A DNA stretch of 64,000 nt, taken from Cricetomys ansorgei. Lineage: Eukaryota > Chordata > Mammalia > Rodentia > Nesomyidae. The position numbers and the translations under genes were made by a program. Position 1 is the stretch's first letter. Each line of letters opens with the position of its first letter. The stretch covers positions 30,518,501-30,582,500 of the forward strand of contig JAMJFZ010000239.1 of assembly GCA_026225945.1 (NCBI GenBank), in the 5' to 3' direction. Positions 47,320-59,603 of the stretch are shown here, one piece after another. Below the pieces are notes generated by a model that was not told the DNA's origin, ran no database searches, and worked only from the letters and a program-made list of their open reading frames with translations.

Positions 47320-47745
47320 GGCTGGTTTTTGTCAACCTGACCCAAACCTGGACATATCTGGGAAGAAGCAATTTTAATTGCGAACATGTCTCTATCAGAT
47401 TGGCCTATAGGCAAGTATTGGGGCATTGTCTTGATTCATGATTGATGTGGGAGGATCCAGTTCACTGCGGACAGAGCCACTCGCACCCCCCACCCCCACC
47501 CCATAGGCTGTGCTGGATTCTGTAGGAAAGCAGCTGAGCAGTCATCAGAAGCAAGCCAGTAGGCAGCACTCTTTCATGACTCTGCTTCAGTTCTTGCCTC
47601 CAGGTTCCTGCCTTAGTTCCTGCCCTGACTTTCCTTCATAATTGGACTGTGATCTGTGATCAGACAGGTAAGCTGAAATTAAACCCTTCCTCCCCAAGTT
47701 TCATCATGGTGTTTTATCATAGCAACAGAAACTCTAACAAAAACA
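47320..47745 (+). repeat. Rodent LTR/MER-like dispersed repeat, copy 3
   Basis: Third related copy: CTGGCTGGTTTTTGTCAACC, ATCAGATTGGCC, GATTGATGTGGGAGGATCC, and GTGTTTTATCATAGCAACAG followed by ACTCTAACAAAAACA. Confidence 0.6.
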
Positions 47746-47869
47746 TCTCACCCCTTTTCTCCATTTCTATAGTGACAAATGATTCAGAATAAACACATGA
47801 ATTTGGACCACAGGCAAACCAAACAAAGAAATATTTGCACTACTTGGCTGCTAATGATTTCGTTGTGTT

Positions 47870-48095
47870 TACCATACACCAAGAAGTGCTTCAGGGGCTT
47901 TGTGTGAGTATCTTATTTGCCACTTGGCATATCCCTTGAGGTAGAGAGAAATATTCTCATTTTGTCGATGAGAACATTGAGGCACAGGTAAGTTGGGTAA
48001 ATTCTCAACCTCACAGTATTAGTACTCATGTTAACCCTGGGATTAAACTCAGTAGTCTGGTCTAGAAATTTCACTCTTATCACTAGGAGGTCCAG
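47870..48095 (-). repeat. MIR SINE
   Basis: Reverse MIR: GAGTATCTTATTTGCC, CCTTGAGGTAGAGAG, TATTCTCATTTTGTCGATGA, TTGAGGCACAGGTAAGTTG and GGGATTAAACTCAG appear in the proper order. Confidence 0.75.
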
Positions 48096-48299
48096 CCAGT
48101 GGTACCAGCCACAGTTTCCCATACACAAATATTACTGCTACCTTACATCACTAATTACTTAACTTCAGTGTTCTTATTCAACACTTTCACAGCCATAGAA
48201 AAAGCTGCAAGGGGCAGGATGGAGAGAATGTCCTCCTAAAAGCAAATGGAAACCTATTATAGAGTTGTACCATCGCTCAAAATCTGGTTTCCTCCCACA

Positions 48300-48470
48300 C
48301 CATTACCAAGTGCCTTTACACACAGCACTCAGTGAATAATCCTAACACACCCCCACTTCCAGCTAAGGAGCTATTGCTGAGGTACTACGGAGTTAACACA
48401 GCTTCTAGTAAATGGTAGAGCCGGAATGAAAATGCAAGGCCTGCAGCTCACAATTCCATATCCATCTATG
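48300..48470 (-). repeat. MIR-like fragment
   Basis: GAGTTAACACAGCTTCTAGT followed by AAATGGTAGAGCCGGAATGA resembles the reverse MIR core. Diverged. Confidence 0.4.
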
Positions 48471-48699
48471 ATAGCTCACAGCTTTCGTGTCCCACACCAC
48501 TCGCCTTGGCCGTGTATGGGACTTGAGAGCCCTGTCTGTATTTATATATCGGGACTAACAGCCTGACTCTGGCCATTTATTTGTTTTCACGATGATGTAT
48601 GTGGACATGTTTACTGGGTACTGTTACTATTGAATGAGTACATGTGCCTAGTATATACTTCACTGTGATCTCTCCACTCCATGTCAGCATCAGTCAGGA

Positions 48700-48778
48700 C
48701 ATAGACAGGCTGGCTTCAAACTCACAGAGATCCGCCTACCTCTTCCTCCCAATTGCCCAGGACCACCACCAGGCTAAA
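48700..48778 (-). repeat. B1 fragment
   Basis: GGCTTCAAACTCACAGAGAT, CCGCCTACCTCTTCCTCCC. Confidence 0.7.
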
Positions 48779-48779
48779 C

Positions 48780-51385
48780 TGTAACTTTCAATTAGTTGTT
48801 TCTTAAAATGATTTCCTACTAATGTAAAGTGTGTTTGTGAATACTTTAACTATCCTTGAATCACAACTACACAATGACAGGCAAGTGCCTATGTCTATTT
48901 CCCAATAAGTGATTCAGGGAGTCTCCCTGGGCACTTTACCATTGCTTAAAAGAATCTTCCAGAGATTTAAGATCATTTGGTACATGTCTGTGTGATTCAA
49001 ATTTAGAGTATTTAATAATACACTGGAATTTATTTTTGCAGATTTCCTTGGTGTGTGTTCTTTCCATTGCTAAAGAGAAATCGGAGAGCTTAATTTGTGC
49101 CGGCACTGTCTCTAGGCACGCGAGAAAAGAGCCCAAAAATTCAGAGGCATAGTTCTAAAGAAAGTGCTGGTGTTGCAAGCATTGCTTGATTTTGCTTTGT
49201 GAAAATAAAACCAGGGCAAGATAAGACTGTGGGCAGAGGAGATTCTGGGCACCAAAATGTCATCTCTGCTCCTTTGGCATGAACGTCAACACACTGGCAT
49301 GACTTTTTTCTTAGCCACCTAATGTCACCAGGGATGTTGACAGAATAAACTCCAGAGCCTGTGCTATAAAAACCTACTCCACTTATCTTCTGGGTCTTAG
49401 TAGGATCCTACAGAAGCCACGTTAACCATGACAACAGAATACAGTGCTGAATTTCATGCTGAGTCTGTGTCTAAAGCACTTTGTCCTTAATTTTTTTTAA
49501 TATGATATTTTTCAAATGAACACAATACTGTGATCTCCAGAGAAGAGATGAGCAAATAACTGAGGCACAGGGCACAGCCTGGGGTTGAGTCTGTGCCTAT
49601 TAAAGCTACTTAAGAGAAACAGGTGGCATGCAGGAGATGAACCGCTTCCCTGTGGGAAGAGGAAGATGAGATCAGAGAACCACAAAGACCACACGTAGAA
49701 GGAGCTCAGCTTTATCATTCCAGAGCAGAGATGTGTGACAGAACACACAGAAACAGAGAGAGAGAAGAGGTCAGATTCAGGTGACGCTTTGGTTTGGGAA
49801 GCACAGGGTGAGAACTAGCTGTCTGGCTTAGCATAGAAACTGCAGCCTAAGACTCCTGTTGTGTGCAGGCTTTGCAAAGGTGAGAGCCTGGTCTTGACCA
49901 TTCCAAGTGGCAAAAGAAGGTGTTGTTGGGAAAACCACAACCACATATGGCCGTGCCGCATGTAAAAGAGGAATTGTTATGAAAATAGTTATGAAAGTGG
50001 AATCGTTATGGGCGCATGAAGGTGAGTCACATAGGTCCCAGAAATAACAACCAGGTGCCCACCAGCTTGGCCTAGGAAAGGAAAGATGTGGGGCTTACAG
50101 AGGACAGAGACATCTTCCTACTGGACCTCCCAGGACAAACGTGCTGATTCTGTTCAATAGGGTGGCTGAAATCCGATGGGCTTTCTTTAAATAACTGATG
50201 ACCAACAAGAGCCCTCTTTTCCACTTATGCATGCGCCTTGATGGCTGGGGCAGCTGCAGATAACAGCAAGTTCTCCTCGGACCAATGTTCAGGGAAGGTC
50301 TGGACTCAGCTCTCAAGAGCCCTGAGCCAGTTGTCCCCGAAGGTGAGCCAGAGCGTTCCCCTGGAGCCAGAAGGGTGCTGGGATCTCCTTAAGCTCTGTG
50401 GTGGGTTCTGTGCTCTGAGCCCTCCTTCTTTCTGTGCTGAGTCACAGCTCAGAAATCAAGCTGCTAAGGAGGCATCAACTTGTGTGCATGACTCCAACAA
50501 ACGCAAACCACCGGTTGCAGCCAAGCAGGCCTATTGGGCGCATAAATGCGATCCGGCCTGCCTTCCCAGCCTAGGCAGAAGAACTGCATGACCATATTTA
50601 TTGCTGTTGCTATTCTAAGGGCTGGATGACGTTTTTCTCCCCTTGTGGCTGAGCACTACCCGTTCATCTTTCACCACTCCCTCCAAGTCTACAGGGCTAA
50701 ACCCAGAGATACAAATAGATCCCATCATGAGGAAAGTTAAAATGAGAAATTCCAAAGCATTTCCAAATGAATGTGTATTGCACCACCAAAAGCTTTCAAA
50801 GCGGCCACCCCGTATGTTAAATGTGTGCTATTAACACCCCACTATTACCCTAGACAGGGATTTTTCAGAAAGGAGTGGAAGCATATCTAAAAGGGGTGGG
50901 GGTAGAGGGACTCCCTTGGTCATCACAGCTTAGGAATTAGGCAAATGTTGACTTCCATACAGCTGGGTGCTGGGAATGCTCACAAGTTGCCAAAGGACTT
51001 CAAGACTACAAACCCGGGTTCCCTCCACCCTTCCCCTGACATTCCTATGATGGGAAAGCAGCTAATCAACAAGTCACGGATACTCCCATTAAGGGCACAA
51101 GGATGCAGGGTGCCGGTGATGGCTCCTGGGAACTAAGTATATACAGGTTTTCTAAATGAAGAACTTAGACACATAAATAACCACTTACAGCATGCACTGG
51201 GTGATACACCAGATGAGAGGGATTCTGATTTAACCACTAACCCCTCCTCATTACCAACTGGGGAAATCTCTCATCACTCTTAACCCTCCATGCTCAGACT
51301 CACCGGGTCAAACATCGCAGCTGAGTTAAAATGCTCCTACCGATTTCTTTTACTCTTCCCACAAATCCCACTTGAAATGTACACA
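48780..51385. other. Unique noncoding DNA
   Basis: No exon or repeat supported. 50230-50600 is a little richer in G+C and holds a 117-codon plus-strand frame that resembles no known family and lacks splice or start context. Confidence 0.5.
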
Positions 51386-51389
51386 AAGC

Positions 51390-51570
51390 AGAAGGCTGAT
51401 GAAGCAAGGAGCACAGGATCTGGGTTTGAGTCCCTGCTAGGCCCACAGTCCAGATAGAGAGTCATATTGAGCCTTCATATTTAACTTCTCTATGAAGTTA
51501 AAGTGATAACAGTAATCAACCTCGTAGGTCTCTTGGTAAAGAACTACATGAGAAAAATGTATACAAACCT
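51390..51570 (+). repeat. MIR SINE
   Basis: GGAGCACAGGATCTGGGTTT, GAGTCCCTGCTAGG and later AAGTGATAACAGTAATCAAC with CTCGTAGGTCTC are in MIR order with a gap. Confidence 0.6.
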
Positions 51571-51707
51571 ATTGGGAAAATTAAAGGCAGGATAAGAATA
51601 CTTGTTTGCCTTTTTAGAACATGGAAGTTTCTCACTGGCAAGTGTCCTTTGGATCACATCACTTTCAATCCACCCTTGTCTGTCAACTCGGAAAGAATGT
51701 CAATCCA

Positions 51708-51830
51708 AGGGTTGGAGTTATAGCTCAGTGGTACCACATGTATCCAGCATGTGTTAGACCCAGGGTTCAATCCCTCCCACCCCACACACACACTGGTGTG
51801 CACACACATGCACACACACACACACACACA
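51708..51830 (+). repeat. ID SINE with CA repeat
   Basis: GTTGGAGTTATAGCTCAGTG, GTACCACATGTATCCAGCAT, CAGGGTTCAATCCCTCCCAC and then a (CA)-rich tail 51783-51829. Confidence 0.75.
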
Positions 51831-51989
51831 TATGTTCGCAAAGGCAGTGCATACACTAGTACTCCAGATTTGGCTGCCAGAGTATTATTCAAAGTGCACT
51901 ATCAGCTACAGCCTGACTAATCCTTACCTGAAAAGTCCTTAAACTATAAAATTATTTTAAAAGAAGCACTTAGTAGCAGGGCCTGCTCT

Positions 51990-54900
51990 TAAGGTGATAT
52001 ATAGAGAGAGATGACACAGATAAGCTTGTTTATCATAATTTTGTTAAGATGTTGTATCCTCTTTTCAAATGTGTTGCTTCTGTTTCATCACACGTCATAT
52101 ATGTAGAAATTTAGCAAATTTGTGTCTAGAACCAAAACTATTAACTCCAGGGGTCTGTTTCTACTGAGATGAGAAAGCTCAGTGTTGTCCAGGTAACCCA
52201 GCTACCTCCCCTACAATACAAATCACTGTTGGCTGGAAAACATTCCCTTGACCCCCATGTTAGGAAAGAAGGTAAAGAATGGGATCTAATTTTCTGGTGG
52301 CATGGCATTCTCCTGGTCTCAAGAGAGAGGCACCAACTTTGGGAATAACCATCTGGTCCTCACCAGCCTCTTGTGTGTCTTACCCATGGGATCAGTGGCA
52401 TCTGACCTTTGGCCTTGCTGCCAAAGGATTTATATCTTGGGTCATCCATGGTCACTTCCCAACAGTCAGGCACGGTCAGCATGTGGCTGTCCACTCCTCC
52501 GCATCAAAGGTGACTTAATCTTGGCTCTGCACCTCTGAAATGTAGGGCTATCTTCCATCTGCCCTTCCCACACACCACCGCCACCACAGGCTTCCAAGTT
52601 GTCATTCTTGTCCATGTTAAGTCAGTAGACTCTGTCACCAGGCTTCTCCATACTTCAGCTCAAGGACTCGGATGACCCAAGGGGGCTCACTGTAGCTAAC
52701 GCACCCCTAGACACAGAATGAGATTTGCTTACAGGGTCATTGGCAAGCATTCTGTTCAACACCACTCACAGTGAAGTGAGAGAAGCTGTGTTGAGCAGAC
52801 ACAGAACCTGGACCCACACTGAAGACCCAAAGCTGGTTTTATAGAAAATTCTCGAACTGCAAATATCAGCAGCACAGTGGAGAAGAGGGTCTAGGAAGTG
52901 AAGGCCCACTACAAGGGTACCTCAGGTTCTGTAACCTCTTTGCCTGGGCTAGTGCTGATTGTTTGATGAGGTTGATGTCACCCATATCCAAGAGGGAAAT
53001 GACTAAGACACTTTAGTCCTCAAGCCTTTAACTATATCCAGGGGTAAATCTGGACATTTCTACCTATATTCAGCCTGTCCCAAACTCTTCACTGTGCTGA
53101 TGGCATACCCATTCTTCTCTGGTGTCTCACAGAGACACTCGATTTTCTAATGGACTGCCTTTAGGGACCCATCTTTTTTGTTTAACAAAGCCTAAACCTT
53201 ATGAATATTAGCCTTCTTCCAAGGGTAAAAATCTGTTTTCAAGTACACTCTTTTGTACATGTTCTTCTTCTCTTCTTGAAAGAAATGACCACTGTTGATG
53301 GGCTGGAAGAGTTATGTTATTTTAGAACACCAAAAGTCAGCTTTGGCTCTGTTTGACACTTCAATCAAACTTGATCCATTAGCATACAAGTATACACTAG
53401 AGTTTTTTGGGTTTTTTTTTTTTTTTTGCTTTTTCCCAAAATGTGCATTTCTTTTATTGCTGCTTTCTTCAACTATATAAAGTGTTGAGAGCTCTGAGTT
53501 TTCCAAAACTTCTTTAAGAACTGTTCTGTATGTGTGTAAGGACACAGCCCAGGTTTCCTTAGGATCTTAACACCTTCCTACACAATCTGTGAAGAATATA
53601 TGTAGACTAGTGGTCAACTCCTTTTTTGGCCATTCGGCCAGGGAGGCAAAGACCTCTCTACCCACTTCTAATCTTGTCTCTCCTGAGTACCATAGGCAAG
53701 GATAACAGAAACTTGTGAATCCACCTGTAGCAGTATGCTGCTGTGGCGGCATAGAAGACACGGAAGCATAGAAGACACAGAAGCATATTCACTGGTGTAA
53801 ACTACCAGACCTCAGCAGAGGGAACCACCATCATGGCAAGCAGCATACTGGACAGTGGAACTCCGAGCATCTGAGCTCAGGTGTTTTTATTGATTCAGAA
53901 CTCCTCAGGTGCAGATCCTAAGCAATCAAACATCCCCCACAGAAATCCAACACCCACAGACAATACAGAACGCCAAGGCCTATGCATCCTTTTTTCCAAC
54001 AGTACACAAAAACAATTATTTTAAATCCAACTACAAGCGAGCTTCTACAGTACCCGCCCACATCAGTCTGTCCTTAACGCTCATCTTAATGTCCCCGACC
54101 CTCCGAAACTTTGAGTTCTAATGATCCTTTTGAGAGTGTTAGAAGGAACAATTTATCCTGTCACCATAGCAGTATATGAGAAGAAATATTTTCCCTTTTT
54201 TTAACTTGCAGGGAATCTGGGAATAATCCACTCTTTATTTAGGATTGTTTTCCACAGAGGAGTCTAGTCTCCCATGGGACTTCATCCAAAAATCTTAAAG
54301 GGCCAGGTAAATGTCTCTAGATTTTTCCTCTCTAGGACTGGCTGTTACTTGGGTTGAGGGACTGATTGTACATTTATTCTCAAACCTCGATCCTGAGTCT
54401 TTATTATTTCTAACTAGTGAGAAGCAGGCACAATATGAATTGGTACATCTCCACCAAGCCATAGAGCACACTGTGCAAACAAAGGCTTCCTGAAAGACCA
54501 CGTGGTGGAGTCCGCTGGCATCCAGTAGGATCAAGTGCTGGTCTTGGAAGCTGTGCCTCCGTGGGCAGTGCCCTAACGTTTGAAAATTCAAAACATCATC
54601 TGTCATGTTAAATTCGGGTTCTCATTTTTAATATTACTGTTTTGAATTAGTCTGCTTTATATTGACAATAAACTATAAGCACACAGAGGTAAACCTTATT
54701 TATGTCTTGTGGTACACATACACAATGACTGTATATTGAAATGAAATTAATAACTTTAAACCACTGTAGGAAAGGAATCTAGACATATCTTTATTTTTCT
54801 TCCAAAGCTATTCCTGTTCTAGAAGAAGGGGCCCATTGTGCTTCAGGGTATGTATTAGACTCAATAGAGTGTGGGCTTTAAGACCTTTCTCAAACTCTCT

Positions 54901-55115
54901 AATAATAGCTTTCTTCCTCTTTAGTTTTCTGTGATCTACTTCCAGCTATCAGGTTTCTTACTGATCTTACAATAAAATCACAAACAGGCCCTGAACTCTG
55001 CCTTCCTCCCCAGTGTCATACCTCACCAAGTCTCTCCCTGCTAATGAGCCATCCACAACTCTTTCCCCCTCCCTTCAGCAGGCAGAGCTCTTTTGCACAG
55101 CGGATTTGGTTCTTC
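51990..55115. other. Mostly unidentified noncoding DNA
   Basis: Includes T-rich runs (53402-53429) and a duplicated AAGCATAGAAGACAC motif at 53745-53785. 52200-54120 could contain old LTR-type sequence but no family can be named. Confidence 0.45.
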
Positions 55116-55119
55116 TCTA

Positions 55120-55240
55120 GCTGGTCGGTCCCCTTACTGACTACTGTCTACTCATCCTTCAGAGCTTTGCTTAAGTGTCGTGTCCTTAGAGAAGCCATCT
55201 GATGAATGGCAGGTGTATAAATAGTTGAATAATGAGTACA
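55120..55240 (+). mobile_element. L2 LINE 3' fragment
   Basis: CTCATCCTTCAGAGCTTTGC, TTAGAGAAGCCATCTGA and then the L2-type tail (TAAATAGTTGAATAATGAG) with an internal gap. An ATGG microsatellite has expanded directly from its tail. Confidence 0.6.
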
Positions 55241-55319
55241 GATGGATGGATGATGGATGAATGGATGGATGGATGGTGGGTAAATAGATATATGGGTAGA
55301 TATATGGATGAATAGGTGG
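55241..55319. repeat. (ATGG)n-rich microsatellite
   Basis: GATGGATGGATGATGGATGA and variants, degenerating into TAGATATATGG; continues from an L2 tail. Confidence 0.85.
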
Positions 55320-55629
55320 GAGGGTGGAAAGGCCTCTCCTTGCGATGTAAGCAAAAATATTCCTTAATTCTTTTCTTCTTTTCTTCCATCCATCTTTCCT
55401 TCCTTCCTTTCTTTCTTTAATGACACTGCTTTACTTTTTGTATCACAGCAATTTACAACAGGGCATACCACTTAGAAGACACTTGCTATATATGGGCAGC
55501 ACCAAGCAAACTAACAAAAGAAAAACCTCAAGATTATAGTCATCACTGAGTAACTGAGAACAGAAGGAAAGATATCTAACATTTTAAATATTTTCATTAA
55601 TGTGGAGCAACCTAAAAAAAATTTTTTTT

Positions 55630-55815
55630 AAATGAGGTGAGGTGAGATGGCTCAGCAGGTAAAGTACTTTCTGCCAAGGCTGGAGACCTTCATTCAATTC
55701 CCTAGGACCCACATGGTAGAAAGAATGACTCCTACAAGTTATCTTTTGACGTCTACATGACGGTATTCACACATACATACAGAGATGGAAGGAGAAGAAA
55801 ATAAATAAATACATA
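55630..55815 (+). repeat. tRNA-derived SINE (B2/B3 class)
   Basis: GGTGAGATGGCTCAGCAGGT, TTCAATTCCCTAGGACCCAC, CTACAAGTTATCTTTTGACG, tail AAATAAATAAATACATAAAT. Confidence 0.75.
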
Positions 55816-55904
55816 AATATTGGAGAGGCAGTTAAAATTTGAGGAAAAGTAACAGGTCCTTTAAGAGGAAAGAAAAATAGCAGACTAAAGCAATAATCTG
55901 CAGG

Positions 55905-56117
55905 CTGGGATGTGGCTCTGTCAGTAAAGCCCTGGGTTCAGTGACCATCACTCCATAAAATTGGGCATGGTGGCACCACATGTGCAATGTTAGTACCCAG
56001 GAAGTGGGGGCGGGAAGAGCAGATGTTCTAGACCATCCTTGGCTACATAGAAAGGTCTCGAGGCCAGCCCTGGTTGCATGAGTCTGCCTCCAAAAATAAA
56101 ATAAAGTAAAATAAAAC
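55905..56117 (+). repeat. B4 SINE (ID + B1 composite)
   Basis: ID-like half (GGCTGGGATGTGGCTCTGTC, CCCTGGGTTCAGTG) followed by B1 half (GGGCATGGTGGCACCACATG, GACCATCCTTGGCTACATAG) and an AAATAAAATAAAG tail. Confidence 0.75.
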
Positions 56118-56119
56118 CC

Positions 56120-57825
56120 CTGTAGAGAGCTCACAGAAAGCATCAACAAAACATGCCCAGAATCAAAAGGAAAATTACTTCAAAGGTTAAAACCTTTTTA
56201 AAGCAGCAGTCAGTTACTGCTTAGAATACCTTTTGTGTAGATGATTAAGCGGTCAACGAACTAACTTCTCATAATAGTAGCAAAAAATTGTTTCATTTAT
56301 CAGTTCATTTTTAAAAATGTCTTTAAAAGTGAGTACAAGAGGTGGTCACAAAGGTTCTACGGATGCATGTGTTCATAACTGAGCTTCTCCTATTCCCAAA
56401 CTATTCCAGATGTGTAGCGGTGATGGTGGAAAACCAGTTCTTCCTGGTGCTGGCACTCGGGAGCAGGGGATGGCCAATGTGCCTGGCAGACAAAGTACCC
56501 AGTGAAGGCATGTTCACAAGAACCTGTCAACCAGATCAAGGCTACAACTGTCACATGGCTAGGAGACCCAGGAGTTGGACATGGATACACTGTTGTGTGG
56601 TCACCCAAGGGCAGAGTCTCTGGGCTTAGCCAAGGTTCTGGGGCTGTTTTTCTTCGAAGTGGGTAAAAGAGACAGACATCTTAAGATTATCAGTCTCAAA
56701 AGACAACACACTTGAAATCAGACTCTAGGTACTGGGCCAGAGATGAAGACATTACAGATCCGTCCACTGAGCAATTGTTTTCAGGGTTTTATTAATAGCT
56801 GGCTTTCAAGGCTATCTAGGTAATGCTCTGTTTTGTTTTTTAGCCATTCACTGTCTGTTGTGCTTCTATCACTAACAGATATGTTCTAACCCTTTTGAAT
56901 TTTGCTTTCAAAGCGACAAGGACAATACTGTTGATAATTCGCCAAGTCCTTAGAGAATTCATGCAAAAAAAGATGAAATTGTGTTAAGATTCATATGAGG
57001 TGATTTGAATGTATCAGATCAGATCATAATAAGACAATATAGCAATTTTTTTTCTGAAGAATAGTCAAGATTATTTATTCAAAACCATTTCATGAGCCCA
57101 ATACAAACCCACAGACTCAGAATTCATCAAAGGACAATCATAATCATGTGTACACTTAACGAGTGCCCCAGTCACTGTCTGCAAGGAAGTAATAATTCAC
57201 CAGGAAAATGCATTAGGACCACATGGGAGACCCTCAGAATGAGGGTGAAGCTGCACAACAGCCAGTGGAAACATGCACCGGTGTGTACTTTCACCTTGAC
57301 GAACGATCAGGCCTAAAATATTTAACATATGTTTAAGGTGTGAAAATGAGGTATGACTGAGTGTTGGCCATTACATGGATGGAAATGATGGTTCATATTT
57401 ATTTCTAGAAAAAGCCAAACTTTCAACCCAGAAATACAGTTGGACTGACATGTGAGCCAGTATAGAGCTGAAGGGTTCTAAGTGTCCACTTCCATTGCAG
57501 GCAGGTCCATAGCCTAAGAACAGTGAGTCTAAACTCACTTGTCACCTTCTGGATGGCCTGGACAGTCTTCTTTCACCTGGGACAGCCAGTCGGGGGAGGT
57601 CCTTATATTCACCATGTCTACATATGGCTTTACCCCTGTTACAGCATCATTTACAGACAGGCAGTTCTATGCAATCTTGTATACAGGCTTGTTCTTTAGA
57701 CAAGTAAAATAGTAAAATGCTGATCTTCTGAAAATCACATTTCACTTTAGTTAGGAATAAGCAGTATAATTTCAAGGTTCAAAATAAAAGCAGATCGAAT
57801 TGTTCTTCAGAGAAGCTCCCATTCC
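56120..57825. other. Unique noncoding DNA
   Basis: No exon or repeat recognised. Confidence 0.5.
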
Positions 57826-57829
57826 CATG

Positions 57830-58015
57830 CCCTTGACTTTTTCTTGAATGTTTCTTCAGTTTATACAAATAAAGTTAAACACGGTACACAATAAGCATTG
57901 TCTTGTACCTTTTTTTCCACCTAGCACGACTTGGGTATTTTTCCATGCTGGCACTTAGAAAGCTTCCCCATTGTTTTTCAATAACCATAATATTTCATTT
58001 TAATTTGTTTTTATA
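57830..58015 (-). mobile_element. Ancient L1 fragment
   Basis: CCTTTTTTTCCACCTAGCAC, TTTTTCCATGCTGGCACTT and CTTCCCCATTGTTTTTCAAT resemble the antisense 3' part of old mammalian L1. Diverged. Confidence 0.45.
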
Positions 58016-58070
58016 AAATTCTGGATTAGACTTTTCACCTTTATTTTGATCAAGATCCACCTGTAAATAG

Positions 58071-58072
<2 letters not shown>

Positions 58073-58108
<36 letters not shown>
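58073..58108. repeat. (GT)n microsatellite
   Basis: 18 uninterrupted GT units. Confidence 0.95.
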
Positions 58109-58110
<2 letters not shown>

Positions 58111-59064
58111 AAAAATCACATGGTATTTGAGCACAGGCCTCCAAGAAGCCTCCAAGACAGCAGATAGAATTAGACAAACAAGAGATTTACTAGCAGGACC
58201 ATAGGTCAAGCATAAACGCCACAGGAAGCAGAGGTATGTGAGGAAGGCCTTCCTGGTGCATATAAAGGAAGAACTGTGCAGAGGAGTCGCAGGCCATAGC
58301 AGCCTTATAAAGTTTCAGCTAGACCAGTGGAACACAGAAACTACCACTTATCAAGACGCCTGTGTTGAAGCAGAATGGGCCCAACTCCCTTATAAACCCT
58401 ACTGTGCTCAGTGATTGGCTGGCTACAGCTTTGGAAGCATACGTTCTTGTTCTTGGTACAAATACTGTTAGGATCCAGAGAGGCAATAGTGAGAAGCTGT
58501 TCACCCATCTCCCCACTGTCAGCCCCTGAAGAGCTGAGTGGTGACTGAAAGCTTCTCTTCCATTGGAAAGATCTCCTCACATTTGGAGCCACTCTCGTGA
58601 ATCTCTCTTCCTGCACAGAAGCTTTGAGGGGGATTTAGTGTGACAGCAGCAGTCCCTCCTCTTTAGTTGCTCTTGAAGTTAAAATGGCTTCAACTTCTCC
58701 CTCCTTAGCTACCACATCAATAGGTTCTGATGCCTTATCTGGTGGTTTCTGGACTCCTTTAGAAGCATCACCCTTCTCAGACTAGGGTGAATGTATGCAC
58801 CCATATTTACAAAGGATTGGGGGGAGTGGGGGATACCAAAAGCACCCTAATATACTACCTAGGTTCTGACATAGTCTTCTTTGTCCACTTGGAAAAAAGC
58901 CTCCTGTTCATGAGGTTCGACCCTCCCAGTACTGTGAGTGCTCTTTCATCTGCTGACCTGAGAGCACAAGGCAAGGGGGATTTCCAGGCAGCAACCAGTG
59001 TCTGCAGTTAACAGTACTCTTCCTTTGTCCTGTGCCAAGAGTGCTTCCCCTTTGGGGAGCCAAG

Positions 59065-59135
59065 AGTTGCAGGGCTGACAATGTAATTCAGTGGTAGATT
59101 GCTTCCTTATCATGTTTGAGGACGTGGAAAAAGAA
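59065..59135 (+). repeat. ID SINE fragment
   Basis: TGCAGGGCTGACAATGTAAT followed by TCAGTGGTAGATTGCTTCC resembles the ID 5' block. Confidence 0.5.
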
Positions 59136-59195
59136 TAAACCTAAGAAACTCACTGAGTAAGTGGAATATTGTTGATTCCACCTCTTAGTTCTGCA

Positions 59196-59204
59196 TACAC
59201 ACAC

Positions 59205-59236
<32 letters not shown>
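59196..59236. repeat. (CA)n microsatellite
   Basis: About 20 CA units with one CG interruption, next to the SINE that holds the U6 insertion. Confidence 0.95.
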
Positions 59237-59277
59237 TCATATAGCCAGTGAAATGGCTCAGCAAAAAAGCACTAGCT

Positions 59278-59384
59278 GTGCTTGCTTCAGCAACGCATAT
59301 GCTAAAATTGGAACAACACAAGGAAGATTAGCATGCCCCCTGCACAAAGATGACATGCAAATTCATGAAGCATTCCATATTTTT
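59278..59384 (+). pseudogene. U6 snRNA retropseudogene
   Basis: 107 bp match the whole of U6 snRNA from GTGCTTGCTTC to the final CATTCCATATTTTT, with scattered substitutions (for example in the 5' stem, ACGCATATGCTAAA, and in CACAAGGAAGATTAGCATG). It has no upstream U6 promoter elements: the 5' flank is CA repeat and SINE. It is immediately preceded by CACTAGCT (59270-59277), repeated at 59451-59458, which marks an L1-type insertion. Substitutions and missing promoter argue against function. Confidence 0.9.
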
Positions 59385-59450
59385 GACCTGGATATTGAAA
59401 CTATCCAAGCTTTTGAAATAAAAATTAACACCTACCCCCCAAAACAAAAC
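59278..59450 (+). mobile_element. Chimeric retro-insertion: U6 plus unknown 3' fragment
   Basis: The duplicated flank CACTAGCT brackets not just U6 but U6 plus about 66 bp of other sequence (59385-59450) containing GAAATAAAAATT and an A/C-rich end (CCCCCCAAAACAAAAC). This is the layout expected when reverse transcriptase switches template from another RNA to U6 during target-primed insertion, a known L1 by-product. The source of the 3' part is not recognised. The insertion splits a tRNA-derived SINE. Confidence 0.65.
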
Positions 59451-59603
59451 CACTAGCTGCCAAGCCTGATGACCTGAGTTAAATTCCCTGGACCCACTTG
59501 GTAGGAGGAAAGAACTCCCTCTTACAAGTTGTGATCTGACCTACACATACACTGGGGTGACAGGGCCTGAGCTAATAGTGAGTTGGAGGCCAGGCTGAGT
59601 TAC

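Larger units (their letters stand above)
59239..59545 (+). repeat. tRNA-derived SINE (B2/B3 class), split by the U6 chimera
   Basis: The left part AGCCAGTGAAATGGCTCAGC (59243-59262) and the right part from GCCAAGCCTGATGACCTGAG (59457 onward) through TTACAAGTTGTGATCTGACC are continuous SINE once the insertion is removed. The SINE is therefore older than the U6 insertion. Confidence 0.75.

Noticed and set aside
50238..50591. 117-codon plus-strand frame
   Set aside because: No recognisable domain, no flanking splice sites or CpG promoter, codon use not gene-like.
54295..54606. 103-codon minus-strand frame
   Set aside because: No family recognised and no supporting context; consistent with chance.
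59278..59384. Functional U6 snRNA gene
   Set aside because: Several substitutions in conserved positions, no PSE or TATA at the proper distance, and retro-insertion hallmarks.
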